38,676 bases of DNA from Chara braunii (Eukaryota > Streptophyta > Charophyceae > Charales > Characeae). Shown here piece after piece: positions 11,359 through 21,169 of this stretch. A program made the position numbers and the translations under genes. The stretch's first letter is position 1; each line of letters begins with the position of its first letter. The notes beneath the pieces are model-generated. The model saw only the letters and a list, made by a program, of their open reading frames with translations. It was not told the DNA's origin and made no database searches. The stretch covers positions 926,125 to 964,800 of the forward strand of contig BFEA01000394.1 of assembly GCA_003427395.1 (NCBI GenBank), read 5' to 3'.

Positions 11359-12434
11359 TCAGCTTCCTGAGACCTCCGGTGCAAGCCGCACCGTGTTCAC
11401 TCCGCTGGGACCGAGCTCGACTACGTGGAATCGCCCAAAGAATCGTGGCGCTAACTTGCCATGGCGAGCACATTTCCTTACCTGCACTATGTCCTTTAAT
11501 TTATACTGGGGCCGAGGCCCAGGATTCTCATTTCGGGCCTCATAGCTCCGGACCTGTCGTCCGTGGGCCATTTCGGTCATCCGTTGTCTTTTTTGGGCTA
11601 ACCGGGGAGGGCTTTTTCCATTAACTCTAAGTGGCGCTGAGCCTTGTCCTTGACTGTTGCCCTCGTGGCTCGTCGCGCAAGGGTCGTCCGGTCGTTCAGG
11701 CTTGGCAGGGCTGCGCAGGCCAGACTATTGGTCCGTAGTTGAAAGGGGGTCAGGCCGCTAGACTCATGGAGTGTCTCTCGGTGGATAGCTAGGATGTGGT
11801 CTACGATATCGGGCCAAGGCCTCGTGTCTCGAACCGCAATATTTCGCTGCAAGGCTGTCTAAATTACCCGATTCACATTCTCTACCAGTCCGTTCGATTG
11901 AGACATATAGGGGGCCGTATTGCCGATGGAGACGCCATGTACGACTAGGCTCCTTAAGACTTCTCCCTAGAATTCTGCCCCGTTGTCTGTTAGGATTTCC
12001 TTGGTGTCTTTATGCATTCCGAGGAAGCGGTTGACATACCACACAATTTCCGCAGTTTGTCGTGTTTTGCAGGGGTAGGCTTTGATCCATTTCAAGAAAT
12101 GGACCACGAATTCCAAAAGAACTGAGTATTCGCAGCTATTTGGTCAAGGGGGCACGACAATATCTGTCGTGTCCATGCTAACCCTTTGGAACGACCTCTC
12201 GACTACAGTAGGCACTATGGACCTACTAGGCGGTTGAATCGGCGCTTTGTCTGCCGCGGAGACGGAACAATTTATAACGATGAATTTAACATCGTCCCGG
12301 ATATTGGACCAATATCGTTCGTTTTTGTCAATTGCTGCCTCGTAGTCCATGATCCTGACATCAAAGTGAGCGGCGGTTTCTTCGTGAGCTGACTTAACCC
12401 AGTCGTACCTCATGAACGAGTGAGGCACCGACAT
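11359..12434 (-). pseudogene. Element A(-) integrase
   Basis: The frame starting near 12434 has the zinc-binding half: H-E-E-T-A-A-H-F, R-Y-W-S-N-I-R-D-D-V and N-C, where the second Cys of the HHCC set is gone. Then comes the DDE core: V-S-M-D at about 12170, T-D-N-G-A-E-F at 11970-11990, and N-G-L-V-E-N (catalytic Glu) at about 11890. The A-L-P-S-L-N-D-R helix region follows. A frameshift near 11590 leads into the C-terminal SH3-like part L-K-D-I-V-Q-V-R...F-x-G-R-F-H-V-V (11580-11359). In-frame stops lie at 12144-12146 and several places after. Integrase would insert the cDNA; this copy cannot be translated intact. Confidence 0.8.
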
Positions 12435-12584
12435 CCAAATCCCACTACCATCAGTCTTTCGTTTTTCTAACCGTTCGTTGTTCCATCGGTAATCCCGTGC
12501 CCTCTCGTTAGCTCACCTCCGATCTTCCTTGGTGAATTCTTGGAGGGAGTTCCCGACTACCGTGGCTATCAAAACGACATATGT

Positions 12585-12854
12585 TCATACTTCCATCCGT
12601 TGAAATTTGCGTGTCTTTTCCAACCCTTCGGACGTGCCTTTGAGGAATCGAGCCTCCGTCGGGATTTTATTGGTTCGACACAAAGGATATAACCAGGCTT
12701 TATCCACGTTCTTGTATTGAATGCAGGAGCCATGGGCCCGAGAGACACACCGTTCACAGTCTACCCACTTGACATACCCTTCGCCACTAGGATACATAGA
12801 AACCGAATAGACCCGCGATATTGCTTCGCAAATGTAACAAAATTTGTCAGGCAA
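12585..12854 (-). pseudogene. PHD-type zinc finger insert in element A(-) pol
   Basis: Between RNase H and the integrase zinc domain lies a Cys-rich module. From the ATG at 12854 the ligands are C6, C9, C33, C36, H41, C44 and C59, with W54 in front of a W-x-Y-P-x-C motif. This is the C4-H-C3 layout of a PHD finger (C-x2-C, long loop, C-x2-C, x4-H-x2-C, W-x-C-P-x-C), with the seventh ligand changed to Tyr56. PHD fingers bind histone H3 tails, so in a retroelement it could help choose chromatin targets, as chromodomains do in chromoviruses. It is in the same frame as the integrase start (12434). Alternatives are a RING or ZZ-like finger; the tryptophan two residues before the Cys7 position favours PHD. 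The element A(+) copy is truncated before this point. Confidence 0.65.
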
Positions 12855-12869
12855 GCAGAGAAGAGAAAA

Positions 12870-13588
12870 AGTTCAGAGGGGAGAAAGGGGGTCTCTAGGA
12901 TTACCTTCTCCACCCATCGCCATCGTGTCCACATATCACTTTCTAGAATGACCACTCCGCCGTACGGAGGTCCCTTGGCTGGCTCCGACTCTTTCCACGG
13001 AGTGATCTCTTCGCCCTTGGCCACCTTGCTTGGCCGATGCAGTCTTGTCAACCCGTCTGCGTTCCCATGCTTTTCCGTCTTCCGATGAATGATGTCGAAG
13101 TCGTATTCCTGTAGCCAGACATCCCACCTCCCAATCATGCCCGTATAGTTAGTGAGCCTCTTGAGATTCAGCAGGGGCTCGTGATCCATGACGAGGAGGA
13201 ACTTCAGTCCGTATAGATGCAGATGGAAGTGTTGAATTCCTCAAACGACCTCGTAACATTCTCCTTGAGGAGCGGGATCGTTTCTTCTTTCATCAGGCAC
13301 AGTTCGCGAGGCGTATTCGATGACGTATTCACGACCATCCTTCCCCGTCTGGGCCAAAATAGCGGAGATCGCCTCAGGCTGCCAGTCTGTAATGAGGATG
13401 AATTGCTTGCCAGGATAGGGACGAATCAAAATAGGCGCGGAGGCGAGGACCTCCTCCAAAGTGACAAAGGCTTGTTCGCGCTCCGCGTTCCACTTCAGTG
13501 GATGGTCTTTCCGCAGGAGGTTTGTCAGAGGCCGAACAATTGTCACGAACCCCTTGATAAACCTCCGGTAGTACGAGGCCAACCCCAA
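12870..13588 (-). pseudogene. Element A(-) RNase H and connection domain
   Basis: From 13588 the frame shows G-L-A-S-Y-Y-R-R-F-I-K-G-F, the canonical RT/RNase H connection, then W-N-A-E-R-E-Q-A-F and the RNase H entry I-T-D-W (Asp kept, but the usual T-D-A-S is altered), E-Y-A-S-R-T, and, after a TGA near 13239, V-M-D-H-E-P-L-L-N-L and G-R-W-D-V-W-L-Q-E-Y-D-F. The end H-G-N-A-D-G-L-T-R-L is the conserved final Asp motif of gypsy RNase H. It degrades RNA in the RNA:DNA hybrid. One in-frame stop separates the halves; both are in the same frame. Confidence 0.85.
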
Positions 13589-13599
13589 AAAAGGCTCGA

Positions 13600-14490
13600 A
13601 CCTGTGTTAGCGACGTAGGTGTGGGGGGTTCTTGAACCGCCTCGACTTTTTCTCGAATCTGGCCTCAAGCCCCCTCAGGTCACCACATACCCTAGAAACG
13701 AGATTTCTGAAAGGAAAAACTCACTCTTCTGCAGTGCAATCTTGAACCCCGCATCTCACAATGCCCTCATCGTTCATTCAATGTGTTGAGCGTGTCCGTG
13801 AAATGATTATGAATACACAAGGGTATCGTCCATGTACACAATTACGCAAAAGTTGATCATTCCCTGGGTCAGTTTGTTTTTTTTGACGAAGTTCTTGAAT
13901 GTGATGTTCATCGCTCTCTGAAAGGTAGTTGGTGCATTGCATATTCCCATAGGGCAACGAATCCACTGCCAGGTGCCTTCGAACAATACGAATGCCGTTT
14001 TTGGCCGATCCTCCTCCTTAACTAGGATATGATGGAACTCGTGGCGAATATCAAACTAACTGAAATAATAAGCACACCCAATTACATCCAATAAGTCATC
14101 AATATGGGGAAAGGGGTACACATCTTTGATCGTGATGTCATTCAACTTTCTATAATCGATGCATATGCAGATCGACCCGTATTTCTTTGGACCTAGAACT
14201 ACGGGGAATGACCATGGTCCCGTAGCTGGCTCAATCCAACCGTTAGCTTCAAATTCTCTGATTCTTTCCAACGTCGTCCTTCGTTCGGCAAGGGAGTATC
14301 GGTATGGCTTGCAGTGGATTGGCGGGTGCGTTCTGGTTTGGATTTTGTGTTGAATAACTAACAACAACCCGATATCTGTGTCCTTGACGCTAATCGCTCC
14401 TTGATATTCGGTCAGGATATCTGCAATTAGTCGATGAGTTTCATCGGGCACGTAGTGGGGCATATGTAGTTCATAAAGTTCTCCGTGTAT
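13600..14490 (-). pseudogene. Element A(-) reverse transcriptase
   Basis: A nearly full RT related to 7579-8337 on the plus strand. Visible are P-P-I-H-C-K-P-Y-R-Y-S-L-A-E-R, P-W-S-F-P-V-V-L-G-P-K-K, I-D-Y-R-K-L-N-D, then a TAG at 14056-14058 before F-D-I-R, then W-Q-W-I-R-C-P-M-G-I-C-N-A-P-T-T-F-Q-R-A-M, and the catalytic Y-M-D-D at 13825-13836. Past it are further stops (TAA six bases beyond the box, TGA in the thumb). The thumb motif S-E-F-F-L-S-E-I-S-F-L-G-Y is present near 13680-13720. Frames are otherwise maintained to about 13690, so decay is mostly by point mutation. Confidence 0.85.
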
Positions 14491-14502
14491 GTTAACTGTA
14501 AC

Positions 14503-15024
14503 TTATTTTGTACCTACTATACTACTGTTTTCTCGCGGAGGAGCCGAAATAAACGAGTTGTCCGATCTCCAGGAAAACACTATGGCGACCATTTGGGCAT
14601 CTTCTTCCTGAATTGCCACGTATTCTTCTGGTGTTACACCATCATTGATATTCTGCAAGCTTACTAGTTTCTCAACGATCTTGATCCCGAGTTTGTAAGA
14701 GTTGTCGTGCGCAACGGGTTCCAAAGCTCCGTTCTCGGCACCCTATCACAGCAATCGGACCTCTTTCCCTATAGAGAGCATGGAACGAGGTAATTCCGTA
14801 ATGTCGCATAATGCTTTTTTGTCATTGTATCTCGAGAAACGTGGGGTGATGGCTTCGTATAAGATCCAAGGGGGTTCCAAAGAATCAGCCATTCGAGACA
14901 CTTGCACTAAAGGTTCTCCTAGGATTAGAGTCCGTGCCCGCTCGAGGTTTCTCTCCGTAAGGAGTCTAAGGACGAAGGTTTTCGTTGCATTCTGTCGAAC
15001 ACGGTAGCGAATCAGTTGACGCGC
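14503..15024 (-). pseudogene. Element A(-) protease-RT linker, truncated at the LTR
   Basis: Two minus-strand frames (15024-14746 and 14724-14503) align with 7165-7690 of element A(+): L-I-R-Y-x-x-R-Q, T-K-T-F-V-L, R-A-x-x-L-I-L-G-E-P-L-V-Q, C-D-I-T-x-L-P-R-S, and F-S-W-R-S-D-N-S-F-I-S-A-P-P. Homology to element A ends at the GTTG just left of 15025, where the family-B LTR starts. Gag and the protease active site are therefore lost from this copy. Confidence 0.8.
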
Positions 15025-15555
15025 TGTCGAGCGCATCGGTCCCGCAGGAGGACCCTCCCGGCCGCGTCACGCAAGATTTGGCAGGATTTATCGCGAAAGA
15101 GCGTGTTTGCCGCTCCGGCCGAGTGCGTCAGCCGTACCTCTCACGCGCCCCTACGACAGGACAGGGCCACGCGAGGCACCACTACCTCCACCAGCGGGAG
15201 CTGTCACCATCCCTTTGGTGGGCGTATCCCCGCCGAGCTACTGAACCACATGCGAAGGCTTTTATAATGCAATTGCAGAGGTGGCCCAACCGAGGGCTTT
15301 TCTCGTTCGCTGTAGCATAGGGGTACGCGCGGTCAACGCCCGATATCGAACCCGTACGCGAGTCGACGACACTGGGGGGCTGATGTCCCAAGTTTGATTT
15401 CGCGTCGGTCGACTAGGACGCTCTACGCACACCACGCGATACACCACTTAAAGCAAAATTTGAGTAACCCATATTCACATACGCATGCACCAAAGCAAAA
15501 GAAAAACACAATACTCCCTGTCCCCTTAGTACCGGACCCATAACCTTTTGATACA
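15025..15555 (-). repeat. Family-B LTR, lone copy
   Basis: A 531-bp block with TG...CA ends (reads TGTCGAG...GATACA on plus) and the same length as 35368-35898; I count about 25 differences, so about 95% identity. A TATA box TATAAAAG lies on the minus strand at 15259-15266. Left flank is the broken element A(-); right flank is unrelated. There is no PBS on the left, no polypurine tract on the right, and no matching 5-bp flanks (CGCGC versus GAGAT). It is therefore not simply the partner LTR of the element at 28530-35898; it looks like a solo LTR whose surroundings were rearranged. Confidence 0.85.
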
Positions 15556-16700
15556 GAGATTAGGTAGGCGTCGCATGCTGATTTAGTATAAAAAATCGCG
15601 CGATCGCACGGATTTCTCATACCAGCTAGTCATGCGCGTGGGGTACTATATGGTACCCAGGTCAAGAAGGCCCTCAAGGATTTTGAGGGTCCGTTTCGAC
15701 ACTCAAGTGTCAGCTGGCAAGCGCTTCAAGGGTTAGTCTCTCTGCGCTAGACAACTGCCATGCGCGGTTGAAGACCACACACCCTCTTCTGCACCCTGTG
15801 CAGAGTGGGCGGTACACAGGTTTCGCGCCTGTGGTGGCAGAAGTCAAGGGGTTTGACTTTGACGACTGCCACGGACTACAACGTCCAACCATGAAAAAAT
15901 AAAAAGAGGACAAGGCTTGAAATAAGGGCATCGACCTAGTCTAACCCATATTGAGCCCCTATGCCCCCCCCGATAACTTTCTCGATGCGATGTGGTGGGT
16001 TGCTATGGAGTTGCGTGTTCCTAAGGCTTGACTCAGACCCTTGAGCGAGCCGGCGCTATATGCGTCGTATGCTCGGGCACGAGGTCCTTCCGCGCATCTC
16101 CGCAACGCCGATCGTATCGCGATTCTACGTTCAGTGTCAGACCCATAACTGTTCGGTGTGAGAATCCGCTTGGCACCGCGTGCCGAATCCGATATAATCC
16201 GCGCGGGTCCTCGGCCTTCCCATATCGATCAGCAATGTTGTCTCACTCAAGCGGTCGCTAAAATATCATTGCGATATTAAATCGCTTGAAGAAATATATC
16301 GTGGGAGCTCGCCCCTCGCGATATTGAACGACTGAAGGACACGCCGTTCAACCCCTGTGGCACCCCTAGCCTTGAAGCTAGGCGGCCCAGTGGGCAGGGC
16401 TTTTATGCCCTGTGCGGAGGCAAAAACCCCTTGCTAGAGGGTTGGGCTTTGGGTTCTTCCCGACAAGGACCTCGAACCCCTGGCCCAGGAGTACGTCCGA
16501 CTTTTCAACTTTAACATGTAAGTGGGGCCAACGCGAAAATGGGGAGAAAGGTTATTCCTTTTCCCTATTTCGCCTTGGCCCATAACTCACCGCGCACAAC
16601 CTATATGAGTCGTATATGGGGTGACGCGTGGATAGTGTTCAGGTCAAGCCCCTTAGGCAGCCCAACGCTCGGAACATTTCCTCGCTCGAGCGCTGGATAG
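15556..16700. other. Non-coding region with a cluster of small hairpins
   Basis: No gene. Short inverted repeats are dense: GGGTAC/GTACCC (15641-15658), CCCTCAA/TTGAGGG (15671-15689), GACACT/AGTGTC (15698-15711), TCTGCAC/GTGCAGA (15788-15804), CACAGG/CCTGTG (15815-15833), AAGTCAA/TTGACTT (15841-15859), CCTAGC/GCTAGG (16365-16382), CAGGGC/GCCCTG (16395-16412), AACCC/GGGTT (16425-16443). Loops differ in sequence and are 2-9 nt. Function unknown. Confidence 0.6.
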
Positions 16701-17241
16701 GGTGGACCGACCTTATGACCCTTGTTTTTTCACGCGTCGTTTCGTGATATTTTGGCTCATGCCTAAGCCTTTATCATCCCACCAACTGAAATTACACAAG
16801 AATATAGAAGGCATAAGTATGTGCTCGTGCATCCGTGTGAGGGCTACGCGAGGGACATACTCAAATGCCATAACACTTAGTCAGACGAAGAGTTATGTGA
16901 TGATACAGTCTCACAATAGTTATGTGGCTTGCCCGCCTGAACTCAATACAGCCAGAATACCACAATCATTCAACATGTTTTACACATACCTGTAAACACA
17001 CACAAGGATCAAACAACAGAACACACTCTAAAGGGATCAACTTTTCAGCCTTCTGCAACTCACACCCTGCCTTATGCACACAAGCCCAACCGTTTCCCCA
17101 CCATCCCAAACAAAGATACCCAGTCTTTAAAAAAATGGCCATTTACAAAGAATCTGGGTGAAAACCCAACAAACATAAAACCAGCCAGAACCAAGGTCTT
17201 AGGTTGAGAGGTAGAAGAGGATAAAAGGTTGAGTCGTGCAC

Positions 17242-17294
17242 CGACGAATCGGCAACCGACGAATCGGCAACCGACGAATCGGCAACCGACCCGT
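17242..17294. repeat. 15-bp tandem repeat, three copies
   Basis: Three perfect head-to-tail copies of CGACGAATCGGCAAC at 17242, 17257 and 17272, then a partial CGACC. Each unit itself contains the inverted repeat CGA/TCG. Confidence 0.9.
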
Positions 17295-17554
17295 TATCAG
17301 TGATTACAGAAGAATAGTCAGGCTGACCAAGTCATACCTTCAATCGATACGCACGGCCTGCACCAAAGCATAGGTCAAAGAGATTGCACTACTACGTTCA
17401 GCCTATGGTAGGAAAAAGTTCCTCCAAGTCGCATCCTAACTTCTCCACTAAACCCTTACTTAGCTCCTGAGAGGTTCAGTAACACCTCCCCTACTCAGGG
17501 ATGAGTTGCTAATATTAGCCTATCTGAAAAATGTTCTAACTCTTCAAATTTCCC

Positions 17555-17672
17555 AAAATTTCGGCAGCGCTTCCCATAGGAAAAGTGCCTTTTTAGAAAG
17601 TCTACAAGCCTAAATATGACTAACTCTTTCAATTTTGCAAAAATTTCGGCAGCGCTTCCCGTAGGAAAAGTA
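17555..17672. repeat. Direct repeat pair with TTTCGGCAGCGCTTCCC core
   Basis: The block AAAATTTCGGCAGCGCTTCC followed by C, A or G, TAGGAAAAGT occurs twice, with the TCGGCAGCGC core at 17561 and 17646. The flanking AACTCTTCAA-like sequence is also repeated, so the unit is about 85 bp. Origin unknown. Confidence 0.85.
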
Positions 17673-18079
17673 GGCTGTCAAGATTTATACAAAGCTGAAA
17701 AAGTCGAAATACAAAGCAACTATACTTGGGACTGACTCTGACTCCTACCTGATAACTTAGGCTCAACATTGGTCTACATGCCCTCTGAATGAGGTCATGA
17801 GCCAGTGTTGATCCTAACCCCCAGCAGAGTCCGTCCTAATCTCATCCCAAGCTTCCCTCCCATCATCCATCTTACCTACCTATGGCTCCAGCACTCGGCG
17901 AGCAACTACAACAACTATTCTATCAAAAGAGAATACCCCAGAGATGACCCTCAAAAACATGCATAGGTGAGTGCAACAACATCTCTCACCAACCCTCAGG
18001 TTCTTTTCCAGGGCACATAGTTCGTTAAAAAACCCTCATTATTCCCTTTTACCCTTCCTTACATAAGACATAGGGTCAG

Positions 18080-19290
18080 CCAACCCAACTTATGGATGTG
18101 ACTGACCTGCCAGTTTATATGACTAGGTCACACCAACTTATGGTGCCCTGGCCTAGTAACACAAGTACACGTACGCATAAGACCAAACCACACCNACTTA
18201 TGGTGTGATCAGTTTCTGCAAAACGATCGACATAAGGCGTATGACCGGGCCGCACCAACTTATGGTGAGGCTGGTCAGCCTGAACGTTCGGCATACACAT
18301 AGACTGAACCTCCTCAACTTATGAGGGGTCAGCCTCTGCCTAAACAAACAACAAAAGGCATATGACCAGACACAACAACTTATGCTGCATCTAACCAGCC
18401 CATATAGTTACATATAGCATAAGACTAGGCTACTCAACTTATGAGTAGTCTAGCTCTGCCCAAACAACAACAAGCGCGTATGACCGAACAGCCCGCAACT
18501 TATGCGTTCGCCCGGCCTCCGCAACACAACTACATCCAATAGATAAGTTCACAATCAAATTTTGTCTTCAGACGAGTGGCCAAATCACCTCAACTTATGA
18601 GGATCCCCACCCAAACGTCGGCTATGTTTAGAAAAGGAAAATAGTCAAGCTTCATATATCTCTCTGCTTTCGTGCTATCAAGGACATAGGACCAACTACC
18701 CAACTTATGGGTCATCAGCCTGCCCACAGTTACCACACTAGTTTGTATTGTTCATCTTCTTTCCCTCTGCTTTGTCTGCTACCGGCTTATATGGCTGGAT
18801 CTCCCAACTTATGGCGCCCAGCCTGCCATGAATATACATAATAAATAAAGTATCATTTTGTATACTCCGATTCTCTTTAGTGATGGCGGCTCATGACTTG
18901 ACCACACCAACTTATGGTGTGAATAGTCTCGCCTGGAACAATAAAGCATAAGACCGAGTCACACCAACTTATGGTGTGGTTAGCTTCTGCCTAAACAATT
19001 GACGTAAGGCGTATAACCAAGCACAACAACTCATGTTGTGACTGGTCAGCCTAAACTTTCGGCATACACAAGGAACTGGACTACCTCATCTTATGAGGAA
19101 CCCAGCCTTTGCCTGAACAACGACAAAAGGCATATGACCAGGCACAACAACTTATGTTGTGCCTGACCATCCTATACAATTACATACGGCGTAGAACCAG
19201 GCTACCCAACTTATGGGTAGTCTAGCTTGCCAAATAACATGTAGAACACATGCTATCGACCGAGGAGCTCGCAACTTATGCGTTCGCCCA
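18080..19290. repeat. Hairpin array, copy 1 (18 units, loop AACTTAT)
   Basis: Eighteen units whose 7-nt loops start at 18087, 18135, 18195, 18257, 18316, 18377, 18436, 18497, 18592, 18702, 18806, 18909, 18966, 19028, 19088, 19149, 19208 and 19273. Fifteen loops read AACTTAT exactly; the exceptions are one N, AACTCAT at 19028 and ATCTTAT at 19088. Each loop is closed by C/G and flanked by complementary arms of about 3-10 bp that differ between units: CACACC/GGTGTG, CCTC/GAGG, CTACTC/GAGTAG, CTACCC/GGGTAG, CAGGCACAAC/GTTGTGCCTG. Spacing is 57-65 bp in two runs of units and 93-114 bp between them. Spacers share words such as GGTCAGCCT, TGCCTAAACAA, GGCATATGACC or GCATAAGACC. Several units also show an outer GACC/GGTC or GGCTGG/CCAGCC pairing. 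No protein frame runs through it. Role unknown. Confidence 0.9.
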
Positions 19291-21169
19291 GCCTTCGCTA
19301 CATAGTTACAACCCTTGTGTTGTCTGAATTCAATGAGCTAGTCTTAATTATCAATAAATACTTGTTAATTTATTTCGCAAAACAATGCCCTGAGAATAAA
19401 CAAACAAAACAGTCAAATATCGTTTTCATTCATACTTTCAGTCACACAATAGCACAAGGTTGATATAATTTAAGGTTGGGATCACACGCGTAAAACGAAG
19501 GCCATACCTGAATGTTCCCTGCCTCCAGAACTCCGTCTGGGTTCCGACAGAGCTCCCGCAATCGGTGGGTGGACCTCCCACAAGGTCTTGTTGCAGCTCT
19601 ACGGGTTGCAATCCCGCCTGCCGCCTTCCTCTCGTCACCAATAGATCAGACTGAGATTAAGCAGGACAGATGTAGGTAGATCAGACTCTTGAGATCCAGG
19701 AGAGGTACAACTCAACTTACAATGAGAGGGCCTTGAAATCTTGATGCGCCTGAGGGCCCCGCAATGGCAGCCAGGAACACAATAGAACCTCTCAATCCAC
19801 AACAAAATGCAGAATGCCAGCCCCCCTGACAATCCTCCACGTCGCAGTAGCAACCCCTGTACAGAGTCTGACTCCTCCCTCCAAGTTACCGTGCTCAAAA
19901 CGACAGTTACTTAGCCCAGAAAAGACCGTTTTTCGAATAGAGCACCCCCCCCGTGCTCTATTCAGCTACGGGCTGTAACAGCCTGGCGCAGTCGTGATGC
20001 ACAGCAGCAGCTATAAGTTGTGCCAATAGTCACAGCCACTAGTCAGCAGCGGCCACAGTCCGTGCCCAGTCCGCAGTATCCACAGCGGTACACAGCAGAT
20101 ACAGCAGGCCGCAAAGAGGATCTGCCCAGTACCCTGCTGCAAGAACCTGATAACGCCTATCAATACACAGCCTGTAGCTGTGGCTTCTCGGAGGTACTGG
20201 AATAGTTACCGTAGCAACAGCATTAGGCGGAGCGCACACCAGTCACCCACAACAAAGGACGGTGCTTGTCTTCAACAGTGGCCCCTAAGTCTCTGTGATA
20301 ACCACTGTGTGCGCAACCTGCTCATCTCCTCAAGTCCGCAGCCATACACAGCAGGCCCCAGCAACATTCAACAGGGCAACGGGTATTCAACAGTCCTCAA
20401 AAGTGCAGCCACTTACAGTCAGTGTGTGCTATGGCAACCCGGTTTAGAACTTGTAACACCAGCTACCCCCCGCTTGTAGCAGCAGTAATAGTTGGTGAAC
20501 AACCCGCAGTCTCTTGAAAACCCCTCCAGTTGCCTTAGTCACTCCCTCCACTTTGAGTATCCTTACTTAGGCCTATGTTGCAGCTGTACGTAATGAGGAA
20601 CAATGCTCAGATCTGTAGTGAATCAATACGGATGGCGCTCTGCACAGTAGCGAGCCCGTCAACAGACAATCACCCTGCACAGTAGTCCGCTATGGCAAGG
20701 CACAACGGGCGGCTCGGTACAGCAGCAACTCTTCAGTCCCAGTGCAGTGGCAGCCTGATTCCGTTGTAGTGGTGGTACCTGTAACAAACCCAGCAGGACT
20801 GCTGCTTCAGCATCTGAAGCCCTGCTTAAACAGCTGTACAATGCTTATAGTCTCCTCATAACAGTGGCCACAATATATATTTATAGCAAAGTACGACATC
20901 AGCAGCCACCGCCCTGACGCAGTTTCAAACAGCCGGACCCAACATTCAGCAGCAGAAGCCACACAACTAAAGTTTCGTTGTAGTACTGGCTCCTAGCACT
21001 AGCCACCGTCTGTCGCGACCTTCCTTGACAACATCTCTGGCACCTAGTCGTGACGTTTGGTAACAACAACCCCAAGCTGTGGCCTGGCCTAGCAATGCTG
21101 GTACAAACTGAGTAGCTACCGCCCCTGCTTTTTATATAAGTTTCAGTCCTCACTTAGTAGTCTTCCACA
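19291..21169. repeat. Non-coding segment downstream of array, duplicated at 36737-38676
   Basis: Continues the duplication with the array copy. It starts AT-rich, then from about 19980 is strewn with CAGCAG, CCACAG and GTAGTACT-like words. Small frames (for example minus 19438-19641 and 19635-19898) keep their length in both copies, but the copies are too similar for this to prove coding, and nothing in the proteins is recognisable. A long palindrome with poly-C loop is listed separately. Confidence 0.7.
19935..19963. repeat. 11-bp perfect inverted repeat with poly-C loop
   Basis: GAATAGAGCAC (19935-19945), seven C, GTGCTCTATTC (19953-19963). The copy at 37382-37410 keeps a 10-bp stem with a loop of nine bases, ACCCCCCCC. 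The stem is kept while the loop length varies. It may extrude as a cruciform or act as an RNA hairpin; no coding frame needs it. Confidence 0.9.

Larger units (their letters stand above)
16701..18079. other. Non-coding region before the hairpin array
   Basis: No coding frame I can defend (a 97-codon frame at 16702-16995 has no recognisable feature). It holds a 15-bp tandem repeat at 17242-17286, a pair of 30-bp direct repeats 85 bp apart near 17561 and 17646, and a long imperfect stem-loop at 17761-17812 (TCAACATTGG with CCAGTGTTGA as arms). Confidence 0.5.

Noticed and set aside
18080-19290. CRISPR array
   Set aside because: Regular ~60-bp spacing with a short constant core recalls CRISPR, but the constant part is a 7-nt loop, the variable parts are self-complementary rather than unique spacers, there are no cas genes, and the context is eukaryotic.
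19438-19898. Two minus-strand frames kept in both duplicate copies
   Set aside because: The copies are only ~4% diverged, so preserved length is expected without selection; the proteins show no feature.
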